NCBI GenBank assembly: GCA_026770575.1
Contig: MU657194.1
Span: 226,051 to 273,742 of the forward strand
DNA from: Pelagophyceae sp. CCMP2097
Taxonomy: Eukaryota; Sar; Pelagophyceae
Length of the DNA stretch: 47,692 bases
Reading direction: 5' to 3'
The position numbers and the translations under genes were made by a program. The notes under the pieces were generated by a model. It had not been told where the DNA came from, made no database searches, and saw nothing but the letters and a program-made list of their open reading frames with translations. This document shows positions 1 to 10,400 of this stretch, one piece after another (position 1 is the stretch's first letter; each line of letters opens with the position of its first letter).

Positions 1-867
1 ATACTCGCGCCCAAAGTTCAACGGAATCTCGTTTTAAATTTTGAAAGTTTGACATTGGGGCATGCATGCAGTACCTAAGATTTGTTATAAACCTCCTGAG
101 GCGCAGTTATCGAGCGTAGCGAGCCAATCTTCGCCAAAACGAACGCGCAAAGTGGGGGCTGGCGAGCCTAGGCCCGACGGCCTTCCCCGAGCGCCAGGCG
201 AGGTCTGGCGGCTGCGCGCGCACGCGTGGCACCTCCCGGTCGTGGAACCGGCTTCTTATCGGATCAGTCTGACCGCATCGTGGCTGGGCAGCACTTCAGG
301 CGAGACCATTTTCGGGCACATCGGTCACAACCCGTGCGCCTCCAGGGGAAAGGAGGCTTGCTATTCCGTGGTGTATATGTCGTGGCGCGTCCGTCGCGAC
401 ACTCCTGACCCCAGGGGACGTCGGTGCGCGGCGGGGCGCCGCCTCTCGGTCCGAGGTTTGAGAGGAAAAGCGGACATTGATCCTTTAACCTGACACAAGT
501 CCGGTAGGAGGGCTCACGGGCGTGAACCAGAGATGTTTAGCGATTATCGGCTCGCTGCACTCCAAAAGCGGGTCTACTACGGTCCTGCAAGGTTTCGTTT
601 GGTTTTCAGCGGAGATGGGGTTTTGATTTTCTCGAATTGAGAAAAAAGTAGGGTGGCATGTTGGGCCATTAGCTCTGTCCTGGGCCGGTTCTGAAGGGCC
701 TGGGTCGTTCTGGGGTGTGAAACTACCCTCACCTCGACATATAGACCCGTTTGGCGCCGCGCGTACGAGGCTGGCGGTGTCGGCCCAAAATGTCTCTCTA
801 CGTAAACACACACAACACACAGTTCGTATGGTGGCGGATTCATTTCCGGAGCCCCGGCGCATTGACT
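1..867. other. Non-coding flank, no gene recognised
   Basis: I see no gene that I can support. The open frames on both strands (for example 62-493 plus and 485-880 minus) have erratic composition, match no family I know, and have no convincing splice partners. It may be old repeat-derived sequence next to the copia remnant. Confidence 0.4.
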
Positions 868-1199
868 TAGCGTGGATCAAAGCGCGCGCACCCGCCGGAA
901 TACACCCGATCGTGCAGACCGACGCGCCAGGTCCGCCCTATGGTATGCGCAACTCGCCGATACCCTAGGCCAGGAGAAGGTCCTCCGGGACTGGACATCC
1001 TGTGATTTTTATTACATTGCTTGCTTAAAATCCACCCTGGGTGGGGCTGCCCCAAAAGTACATTACATTACACCCCCGGTGATGCTGCCGGGACGGGATT
1101 ATTTCCGTGGATACGATGCGCGGACGTAGCGTGAATCGAAGCAGGCGCCCGGCAGGTATGCGCCCAACCTAGCCGGGCGTCGAGTTCGATCCACGCTAC
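868..1199. repeat. Sequence bounded by 11-bp inverted repeats
   Basis: TAGCGTGGATC at 868-878 recurs as its exact reverse complement at 1188-1198. The first arm of the hairpin at 1126-1199 carries a near-copy (TAGCGTGAATC). The bounded stretch overlaps the left LTR-like repeat of the copia remnant. This looks like one or two nested insertions of a small foldback/MITE-like element, but no target-site duplication is evident, so the mobile nature is inferred. Confidence 0.35.
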
Positions 1200-1274
1200 T
1201 GTTGAGAGAAGGACACTCGGAACGGGAGTTGAGTTAGGTAGAGAGAGATATGGGTCGGGCGTATCTTCCTCTCA
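965..1274 (-). repeat. Left (3') LTR-like repeat, interrupted
   Basis: It matches the right copy over 965-1014 and 1203-1274 with a few substitutions. The middle is displaced by about 190 bp of foreign sequence that includes the hairpin at 1126-1199. A short shared piece (ACATTACATTACACC) survives near 1062-1076, which suggests two separate insertions. Confidence 0.6.
1126..1199. repeat. Imperfect hairpin, ~32-bp arms
   Basis: The arms 1126-1157 and about 1167-1199 are reverse complements with a few mismatches and a loop of about 9 nt. The outer 8 bp (GTAGCGTG/CACGCTAC) are perfect. The 3' arm contains GTTCGATCC, which resembles a tRNA T-loop, but no proper T-stem forms and the whole is a simple foldback. 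It sits inside the left LTR-like copy, where the right copy (2431-2574) has no equivalent, so it is an insertion. Confidence 0.55.
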
Positions 1275-1289
1275 CGCTCCCCTTGAGTC

Positions 1290-1558
1290 GTGGCGGAAAG
1301 CCTCGACTCAAACGAACGTGAATTTCGGCCGTCGGGGCCTCTGCTGGGCGACGGCGCCGGTGGCCGTCGGGGCCTCTCCTTGTCGAGGGCTCTCCTTGTC
1401 GATGCGGCCGTCTGGGCCTTTGCTGAGCGACGGCGCCGGTGGCCGTCTGGGTCTCTCCGTGTTGAGGGCTCTCCTTGTCGATTCGGCCGTCTGGGCCTTC
1501 TTCTTCTTCTTCTTCTTCTTCTTCTTCTTCTTCTTCTTTTTCTTCTTCTTCTTTTTCT
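1290..1558. repeat. ~78-bp tandem repeat plus (TTC)n tract
   Basis: Units starting with CGGCCGTC at about 1327, 1405 and 1484 repeat with a period of about 78 bp. They run directly into an almost pure TTC microsatellite at about 1498-1556. Both lie between the copia coding end and its polypurine tract. The long poly-Phe, poly-Leu and poly-Arg frames read here are products of the microsatellite. Confidence 0.8.
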
Positions 1559-1575
1559 GCGCGACGCGCGCGCTG

Positions 1576-2373
1576 TCACTGGTGCAGCACGACGATGTTC
1601 ATCAAGATGCGGCGGTCGCGGACGGCCCCGGAGCCTTGGACGGGCTTCGTGAGGTAGTTCGCGGGGTTCCTTTTGGTGTTGATCTTGACCGGCAGAAGCG
1701 TTCCGCGTTCCTTCTCTTGGCGCGCGCGCCAGTACTTCGCGCGGATCTGCTTGTTCTTCTTCGATATGACCGGCTCCTTCATGGTCGAGACTGTGCCGCT
1801 GCTGTCGATGAACAAGATCGTCAAACGTTGCAGCGGCGTGTGGACGTCCTCAAAGATCTGGCGCACCATGATGATGTTCGGCACGGCGGTAAACGTCGCG
1901 TGGATTTCGGCCTCCACCGATGAGAGCTTTGCGTCGTCCGACTTGGTACAAGTCCAAACCGCTGCCGCGCCCGCGTACATGACGACGCTGGCGACGATCG
2001 ACTCGGCTCCTTTCGTCCACGCCGTAATCCAGTCTGCGTCGGAGAACGCGCAAGGCTCGTACGCGCCCTCCTGGTGCGTGATGCCGAAATGCACCGTGCC
2101 GGACAGGTAGGCGAGAATCTGGTAGGCGACTTGCAGGTGGTACTGGCACGGCGAGGGCATGTACGTGCACAGGAAGACGGTGTAGTACACGATGTTGATG
2201 CGCGTCCACCATGTCAGCCAGACGAGCGATCCGCCGATTTTTCGGTAGGCGGAAAGCTCCGGCTCGACGAGCGGCGTGTCGGCTTCCGTCAGAACTTCCG
2301 TCTTCTTCGCTTCTGGGCGGATCTTCGGGCCCGTCCTGGGGCCCCGCCATCGCGATGGTTCTTCCCTCTTCAC
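1576..2373 (-). pseudogene. Copia pol fragment: RT end and RNase H
   Basis: The 265-codon frame contains the recognisable end of a Ty1/copia polyprotein. A YRKIGGSLVWL-type segment at the reverse transcriptase C terminus is followed by RNase H. The acidic active-site residues are visible in FSDADW, SSVEAEIHA and LFIDSSG. The C-terminal KINTKRNPANYLTKPV resembles the usual copia ending (DxxTKxL). There is no natural ATG at the left edge and no upstream pol sequence, so it is a truncated relic although its frame is open. Confidence 0.8.
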
Positions 2374-2430
2374 GTATTGTGCGTCTTAACAATCTCGAGC
2401 TACCAATTCGTGCTAAGTTGGTTGATCTGA

Positions 2431-2574
2431 CTAGGCCAGGAGAAGGTCCTCCGGGACTGGAGTCTGGACATCCTGTGATTTTTATTACATTACATTACAC
2501 CATGAGAGAAGGACACTCGGAACGGGGTTTGAGTTAGGTAGAGAGAGGTATGGGTCGGGCGTATCTTCCTCTCA
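2431..2574 (-). repeat. Right (5') LTR-like repeat
   Basis: Uninterrupted 144-bp copy of the flanking repeat. Its plus-strand left edge is CTAGGCCAGG and its right edge ends CCTCTCA (TGAGAGG on the element's own strand). Confidence 0.6.
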
Positions 2575-2786
2575 ACTGTACGCCGCGCCGACGATAGGCC
2601 TCCGTGCGACTTGGTGCGAAGGCGCACCAAAACTTTTTGCTCCGCACGGAACCAAACTAGTCCTTGCAGAAAGGGCCCTAGGAATCCTAGTCGAATTCCG
2701 ACACGGACTTCCACGGCTTTCGCGCGGTCGGAGCGTCAGCAGCAGCGCGCCCGTCTCGGCGTCCCGCGGCACGGTCCCCGGTTGCG

Positions 2787-3997
2787 ATGCGCCTCGTCTC
2801 GCAGGTCCAGACGCTCTTCGTGGCGGCGGCGGCGAAGGGGTCCGTCCGCGGCGCGGGGCGCGGCGCGGCGGTACGCAAGCTCGCGGCGCGCGGCGTGAGC
2901 GGTGGGGCCGCGGCGCTCCTCGGCACACACCCCGTCCTCCAGTCGGCAAAGGTCTTCGGCAGCGCCAACTTGCTGGGCCTCGGCATCTCGCTCGCGACTG
3001 GGTCGCACGCGCACGTCGACTTGGTCGGCACAGGGGCGTTCGTCGCCGCCGCGTTCGCCACGCGAGGTAAGGGCCTTGTGTTCGCGGCCTTTGTGACCGA
3101 CGGCGGACCCCCGCCGGGCGTCGCATGCGGCGGGTCCACGGACGCGTCGATGAATACGCTTCTCGCTGCAGGATGAATACGCTTCTCGCTGCAGGTCAGA
3201 GCGCGCGGCAGCTGGCGTCGACGGCCATGGTCGCCGCCTGGGGCACGCGCCTTGCCGCCTTCCTCTTCTACCGCGCCAACCGCGTCGGCCACGACGCACG
3301 CCTCGAGCAAACGCTCTCCACGACGTTTCGCCGGCGTCCCACGGGTCCGACTTTGCGTTTGTCCCACGCTCTTCCTAGGTCGGGCGCCGTGGGCTTCTGG
3401 GCGATTTCGTGCGCCTGGGGCATCGTCGTGATGTTGCCGCACACGCTCGGCGCCGCCGCGGTGAAAGCGGCGCCGCTCGGCGCGGGGGCGGCGGCGGCGG
3501 GCGTGCTCTACGTTGCCGGCTTGGCGTTGGAAATATGCGCAGACGCGCAAAAGTGGGTCTTCAAGGGCGGCGCCTCGAACCGCGGCAAGGTCTGCGACGC
3601 GGGCGTCTGGGGCGCGTCGCAGCACCCGAACTGGCTCGGGAACTTGGCGCTGTGGTGCGGCATCTTCGCGATCAACGCGCCCGTGTGAGGATCCTTGCAT
3701 CAAGACGATTGGGATGCATCGAAAAGACGGATACTCTCCGACATCGGGGCGTCGAGTATCGAACCGCGTAGGCTCTCGTTGCCGGCGCTCGCGGCCGCGG
3801 CGCTGTCGCCTGTTTTCCTCGGCGCGCTCTTCCTCGGCCAGGCGACCGGGGCGGTGACGAACACAGTCGAGCTCGCCGACGAAAAGTACGCCCAAGGCCC
3901 GCACGCGGAGGCGTACCACGCGTACGTCGAGACGGTGCCGCTGCTCTTCGCCAGTCCCGTTTCGATCATCGCCGCGGCGTTTAAGAGGAGCGCCTAA
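2787..3997 (+). CDS. DUF1295/steroid 5-alpha-reductase-like membrane protein
   Basis: Model: exons 2787-3066, 3195-3324, 3379-3684, 3772-3997; 313 residues. All junctions are GT-AG and phase-consistent. The protein is hydrophobic with several membrane segments. Near the C terminus it has the family signature DAGVWGASQHPNWLGN, matching the R/S-x-HPNYxGE-type NADPH-binding region of DUF1295 and steroid reductase C-terminal domains. Such proteins are usually ER or organelle membrane reductases; the substrate cannot be told. The 54-nt second intron has a length divisible by three and is open, so retention would add 18 residues. The first intron ends in a duplicated acceptor (3149-3194). A long minus-strand frame covers the same DNA and is a shadow. 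Confidence 0.75.
3149..3194 (+). repeat. 23-bp tandem duplication of a 3' splice site
   Basis: Positions 3149-3171 and 3172-3194 are identical and each ends in GCTGCAG. Only the second acceptor keeps the reading frame of the DUF1295-like gene. Use of the first would add 23 nt and shift the frame. Confidence 0.9.
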
Positions 3998-4018
3998 ATT
4001 ATAACCCTCATCTCTCAA

Positions 4019-4485
4019 GCACGCGCGACCACAGACTCCTCGCTCGCCGCGTCGCCGGGCCGCGTCGGTCCCTGTCTCACGCTCGGGGCGCCGACGAGGA
4101 TCCGACGACCTTTTGACGAGAAGACTCCAATGGGCCTCTCATAGGATTCCGATGAGGAGACTCCGATGGGGATCTTATGAAGAGGCTCCTATGAGCTTCC
4201 TCGAGGCACCGCCACGCCCGCGACGGACCACTCCCTCTCGACCGAGGCGAAGTCCGAGGACGAACTCGAACATAACAACAAATTATGTGTTAGGAACAAA
4301 ACGAGGGGGGTAGTCTGTTTGTCCGAGTTTCTGCGAAAATTCTCTCTCGAGAGACTGTCGACAGCGTGGTGGACCGGCCGGGCGCGCCCGTCCCACGTCG
4401 GTGCGCTGGTGGATCACCAAGCTTTTGTCGTTGCAAGTCCGAGTCGGGGCCGGGTTCACAAGGCGTTACTCCGTATGCGCGTTCT
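4019..4485. other. Intergenic, convergent gene ends
   Basis: No gene seen. Around 4110-4200 there are loosely repeated GAGACTCC/GATGAG-type words of purine-rich character. The two flanking genes both end here, so it should hold their 3' UTRs. Confidence 0.5.
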
Positions 4486-7400
4486 TCAAGCGCCGCCGGG
4501 CTTTGCCGACTCGGGTTTGCCGGGCCTGGGGAGGCCGACGCGGAAGAACTTTTGCAGCTGTTTCCTGAGATCTGGCCGTACTTTATCCGACTTTTCGGAA
4601 TTGAAAACCACCACCCACCGGCCCGTCGCGGGCACGCCTGAGTGGGTCTTGCCCTTGTAGTTGGCCACGTCCCAGTTGATGGGCACCTCCCACCCGGGGA
4701 ACGAGTCGCGGTCCATCAACAAGCGGAACTGCGCGGCCTCGACGTGGGTCAGCGACTCTGCGAAGGCCAGCTTCACCAGCACCCCAGCCAGGCGCCGCTC
4801 GTCGGGGTACCGCAGCTCGAGGTCGTAGAGGCCGTCCGGCGCCGCCGGGTCGAACAAGTTCAAAGGGCCCAACCGCCGGCACGACCGCAACCACGACCGA
4901 TCAGAAAGCGAACACCTACGAGCGCACATGACACCAAACACCTCCTCGTCGACTCTTTCCCGCGTCTTTCAAGTTGGACCCCGGTCATTCACAGCATTCC
5001 TCTGTTGCCGCTCACACCGGCTGCGTCGTCACTGCGCCGGGTTTGCCGACGATTCGAACGCGCGGCTCGCTCACGGGCTCGCACGGAGCGCTCGATGAAA
5101 ATTCTCCGCGTCGACGACCTTTGGGAAGAGCGCCACTAGGAGCTCCTCGCGCCAGTGCGTCCGGTCCGCGGCGACGATGGCGTCGCCGGCCGGTGTAGTC
5201 TTTGGCTTCACGCCCTCTTCCTCGACCCGCCGCCGCACCGACCTACTTCCGCCGTCGACGCGCACGCGGGCGCGCGAAACGCACTCGTCGATGCGCATCA
5301 TCGCGGTGGCGGGCGGCGCGTCCTCGGGGCCGCCCGCCGCGTCCGCGCCCGCCGCCTACAAACCAGCGTGACGCCTCGCGCGGGGCGGGCGTTGGCATGG
5401 CGAGGAGGAAGGCGCGTCCTCACGGGGAACAGCGCGGTCAAGAGCGCGCACTGCCTTGCGGAGACGAGTTCGTTCCCGAAGCGGTATTTGAGGTCTGTGG
5501 CGAGCTGCGGCAGCGGCGGCGGCGCCACGGGCACGTCAGGGACCATGGCTCGTTCGGCGAAGAACCAATGGTCCCCGACCTAAGTTTGGCACGTCCGGGA
5601 CAGGTCCTTCGGGTCGGCCATGGCGCGGGAGGTCCCCGGCCCGAAAAGGACGGCAGCATTGTCCGACGCGGCCCGGCACGCGCGGCCTGCACTGGGCCTG
5701 GAGCGTGTCCCCCGCGACGTGGATGATGCCGCGCGAGAGGGCCGAGGCGAGGCTGAGTCCTCCGGCTGCAGCGGCGGCGGCGGCGTCGTTGTACGTGTCG
5801 TTTGCCTCTGGGACGTCTGCGAACTCTTGCCGCAGCGACGACATCCTCGTGAACCGCTTCCCATTGCGGGCGTTCAGCCGCGCCTCGACGTCTGCGGACT
5901 GCCGCGGCTTGTTCGGTCTTCGATAAGTGTCCGCGGCGGCGCCGTCGCGAAAGTCTACGAAACAGTCGAAAAAATGGAAAAGAGCCCTCGTCTTTACCCC
6001 CGCCAACTCGTGCGGCGAGTCCGGCGCGAGATCCGTCTCGACTTCACTTTGTAAAACGAAGCGCGCCGCGCGCAAGTCGAGGCCCAGCGGCTTTAAGACT
6101 TTGTAGTGGACGAGCATGGCGGCGCCGTGCGCCGGCGGGATGGCCGCCTCCACCCGGCCGCCGACGAGTCTGAGCGGCAGCGTCGCGCCGAGGAAGGTGC
6201 GCACTGACCGCGCGTCGCCCTGCGGCAGGCCCGCCGCCGCGCGGACCAGGGCGTGCCTGCCGTCCGGGGCCGCGAAAACCCGGACTCTTACCACTTCCAC
6301 CAACCGCATGACCGTTTCATTCCGCGTCGAGATCCAGGCCTCGAGGCCGCCGACGTCGTGGAAGAGCTGCTCCATCGCGTCTGGGGGCCAGACGGTGTTT
6401 TGGGGGAGGCGGCTCTTGAGAGCGGCCTCGAAATTGGCGGAGGTCCATTCATCAGACTCCAAAAACGGGAGGAATGCGTCCATGCCGCCGTGGGCCTCTT
6501 CCGGTTTCGCACCATTCCTGCGGTGCCGGTGGTGGTTGTTCTGGTGCAGGTAGCAAGATGACGATTGTGAGTCTCGATGAGCCGCCTTCTGGACCATGTG
6601 CTCCTGAATAAAGGCCGCGTCGTTTTTGAAGGGCTCCAACGTACCCACGGCCTGCGGCGCGCGCAGGAAGCGCGCGATGGACGCGATGACGAGCGACAGG
6701 CTCGTTTTGGACTCTTGTGCGTTGAATGCCTCTTCCGGCCCGGCCTCGGGCTGCGGCGACGCATTTTCGGGGCCCGAGGCGGCCATGGCCGCGACGGCGT
6801 CGTCGGAGAAGAAGCGGCCGTCGATGACGGCCGCGCGCGCCGCGCGGAACGCGTCGACGGGCCCTGCTTTGTCGTTCACAGGGTTGGCAACTCGGTGCGC
6901 GGCTTGCGTCGCGACGGCCTGGGCGGCGGCCACGTCTCGAGCGCGGGCCGCGCGGCCGCGGCGCAGAGCAGCGATGGCCGTCGCCGCGGTTGAACGTTTG
7001 TCAAATTTGTCAAATGCGGAAGGCGGACGCGACCGCCGCTCACCCGTGGACCCGGCGCCGGAGCCAAAGGCCGAGCCGTCGACTGCCGAGTCGTCGACGG
7101 CCGAGTCGTCGACGGCGTGGGAGTCAGCGCCGGGGGAGTCGTCGCCGCCGGCCTTGGAGTCTTCGGCGTCTTCGGCCGAGCCGTCGGGCCACCCCCCCCA
7201 GCCGTCGGGCCAACCCCTCGCGGAAAGGAACGAATTCGCGGGTTTCCCCCGGAGCGTAATCGCAGCCAGAGGCAGGCCGCACTCGGACAGCGCCGCCGCA
7301 AAGGCTACGTCGGGCATCGCCTCGGCGCCGTGCTCCGGCGGCAGCGACCTATGGGCCAAAGGTCGACAAAGGCGCCCCTCTTCACGAGGATTGCGTCCCC

Positions 7401-10400
7401 CGGCGCAGATGCCGCTCTGTCGACCTTTGGTTCCCGATTTTTCGGCGCGGGCCTCGCGGGGCGTAGTCGAACTCGAGGCGGCCTCTTGGTTCGCGGGCTT
7501 GGACGACTCGAGCGAAAAAGTCGTCCGTCATGGGTCCACACAGCGGCCTGCCCATGTACGTCGCGTTTCGGAAGGCGCCCGTGCCGCAGCGCTGAGAAAG
7601 AAACTCTGTCCAGAACCTGGATTTGCGGACTGCAGGCGAGGCGTGAAAATCGAGAGTGGCGTCCGCTGCGACGAAGGCAAACGGCGGCCCTTCCGGCTGG
7701 TCCTTCTGGTGCGGGAGGTCCTGGTGCGCTCGGAGCCACTGCCTCTCCGCCTGCGAGAGCGCGGCGAGGCGGAGGACGCAGCAGCGGTGGGCCGCGTCAG
7801 CGAGGTCCATGGAGTAATGGCCAGAGACCGAATTCACTAAAACGGGCATGAGCGACCCCAAGCGCAGAGAGAGCTGCCGGCGTTCCACGACGCTGAGGTT
7901 CGAGTCGACGAGGGACTCGATGGCGGCGGCGTCGACGACTTTTGGAAGGAACATTTCGAAGATTGATAAAACTTGTCTGTCGATTCCTTTGGCCAGCGAA
8001 AAGCCCCCAGCGCTGCGGCAGTGGTCCAGCAAAGCCTGCACCTGCCGGCAGAGGAAGCGGTGGTCCGCGGCGTAAACGAAGAGGAGCTCCAGACGCCTAA
8101 AGACCGGGCCTGCTGGACACGCTTTACGGGCGGGCTCGCTTCCCGCCGATTCTCGCGGAGCGACCATGCCGGGGCTGCCTCCGATGCCGGGGCTGCCTCC
8201 GATGCCGGGGCGGCCTCCGGCGATCCTCTTGTCCTTGTTTCCCTTCCCAAGGGACGCTGGAAAAGACTGTTGCGGCGAGTCGCACGTCTCCAGCGTGCGC
8301 ATCAGCAGCCGTAGCCCCGCGGCGGTCAAAAGTTCCAACTGCGAGGCCAATCTGGGCACGACTCTGACCTTGACGCGCACGCGGCCAGAGGCGGGGACGG
8401 CAAAGTCTCTCTCCGCGGCTTGCGAGACTTCGACGACTCGGTGTTCCAGCATGGCTTCTCTGGCTTCATCGTGCTCGTACGCCGCAAAGGGCGCGTGTTT
8501 CGCGTCGGCCCCGTCGGAGAAGCAGACGCGCTTGCGGCCCGTTGAAGCAGCCGATTCGCGGAGTTTTGTGATCATGATGGCGTACTTGCCCACCTAGAAT
8601 GAAAGTCCTCGAGTGAGACGCGGCGAGGAATACAGTCTGGTCGAAAGGCAGCTCTGGCATCACGATCGCGCGTCCCCGGCGCTCCTCTCTGGGGTTGTCC
8701 CGCTGGAGGCGCGGCCTTTTCGCCGAGACCGCCTTGCTCCGCAGAATATCAATCGCGGCCCCGCCGTGCCACGGGTCGTGCGTCTTCCGCGGCTTGGAGA
8801 ACGCCCGCGGCGAGACGGCGCGCTGCGCGAAGCCGGAGGCGTCGCAGTTGTCCTGAGGCAAATCAAAGTCCCCCGCAGCGGCGCAGTGGTCCGCCGCAGA
8901 CGTGTCCAGCGCGGGAGGCAGGTGCAGCGGCCCGAGCTTGTGCTTCACCCAGGGCCCCGTTGGCGAAAGTTGCAGCTCGACGGCCTGGAGGCGCACGCCG
9001 GGCCGTTTTGAAGCCAGGCCGAGCATCTCCTCGAAGACCACGCGCTGGTACCTGGAACCACGCGTCTCTCGCTTCGGGCGCCGCTCCCCGGCGTGTCTCT
9101 CGCCTCGGGTCTCGCTCTTTGCCATACATGCTGCGACAGTTTTCCAAGTGGAATCCAAGTGGTTTTCCAAGTGGGATCCCACGCGGGATGGCCACGCGTC
9201 CCCGAGGTCCAGCTCGTAGTCGCCTGAGGCCAGCTCCGGGTCGAAGAGGTCGCGGTCCATGTTCATCGTCGTCGGCGCCGATTGGCCCTCGCGCGGGTTC
9301 AAGCGTTCTTGGGCTTCCGAAAGCCGCAGGTCCACCTACCGCGGGACGATCCGGCCTACCGCGGGACGATCCGGCTTCGAGGAAGGCTCTCTCGACTCGG
9401 CACTCTGTGGCTTTGCCAGACGCGGCTTCAGACGGCGTTCAACTGCGGCTGGTCGGTGCAGTCGGTGTCGATGCCCCTCGCCAAAGCGACGACGGCGGCG
9501 CGGTGCGGCTCCGGGTCGCCCGCTGCAATGGCGCCCCCGCTCGCGCCCAGCGAGGCGCGGTCGACGCTCGTCCTTCTCGGGAGGCAGCCGCGGAGGCTGA
9601 CGTCTGTGTAAATCTTGGAGAAATTGAGAGCCCGGCTAAACGCGCGGATGCCGTCCGTGTTAATTGGGTTATTGTCCAAGTCCAGCGCTGTCAGCGCCGC
9701 GTTGGACCGCAACGAAAACGCAAGAACGGTGGCGCCTCTTGACGAGATGGAGTTGCCCCCAAGTTTCAAAGTCCGGAGGTGGTCGTTTTCCCGCAGGACT
9801 ATGCCTAAAGCGTAGGCGCCCGCGTCGCCCAGAGCGTTGAACGCGAGCGAGAGACAGCAGAGCTGCGACCTGCCCAAGCGCAAAGCGTCGGCGACCATGA
9901 CCGTGTCGACGCCGAGGATCTTGTTCCACGACCTAAAGGGTTCGGTGACGGACGGTACTATAGGGTTTGGGTGACGGTACTATACGGTACTCCGACTCTG
10001 TGTTTTCAACGACGTCTCAGGTCTGCAGACGCGGCTTCGCGCAGGTCGAGTTTGGTGAGCGTGCGGTTGCCGCCGAGCATACCCGCCAGCTCGAAGCATC
10101 CTGTCGTGGCGCCGCCCGCGTGCGCCAAACGCTCGTGGTGCAGCGCAACCGCCCGCGCCGCCCTGCGAGAACCCTTCCTCAACAAAGACGGCCTTCTCGC
10201 GTCCGTATTGCCGGCGCGCGGCTTTGCGTCGGCGGGCTTTGCGTCTGCGGGCTTTGCGTCGGCGGGCTTTGCGTCGGCGGGCGCGTCGACCTCGAAGAAT
10301 TTCTGCGGGGCGCTCTTCCTCCGCCGCGCCGGCGAGGCCAGCTTGGGCGGCGGCATCTTCGTCGCGGCGCCCACTGAGCCGATGAGGTTTGAAGAGAGGT

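Larger units (their letters stand above)
965..2574 (-). mobile_element. Decayed Ty1/copia LTR retrotransposon remnant
   Basis: Two same-orientation copies of a roughly 144-bp repeat flank a minus-strand open frame with copia RNase H. The right copy (2431-2574) is intact. The left copy is split: 965-1014, a stray piece near 1062-1076, and 1203-1274. Read on the minus strand, both copies begin with TGAGAGGAAG, and a purine run (AAGGGGAG) lies just inside the left one, as expected of a polypurine tract before a 3' LTR. Gag, protease, integrase and most of the reverse transcriptase are missing, so the element is internally deleted and non-autonomous. Confidence 0.7.

Noticed and set aside
1126..1199. 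tRNA gene suggested by GTTCGATCC and a pairing outer stem
   Set aside because: T-arm and D-arm do not form; the whole sequence is a simple foldback with 32-bp arms.
1290..1923. Frames with long Phe, Leu, Ser or Arg runs
   Set aside because: Direct translations of the TTC microsatellite.
2572..4018. Minus-strand open frames of up to 443 codons over the DUF1295-like gene
   Set aside because: They are Arg/Pro/Ala-rich shadows of a GC-rich coding strand with no domain, and the plus strand has phased exons with a family signature.
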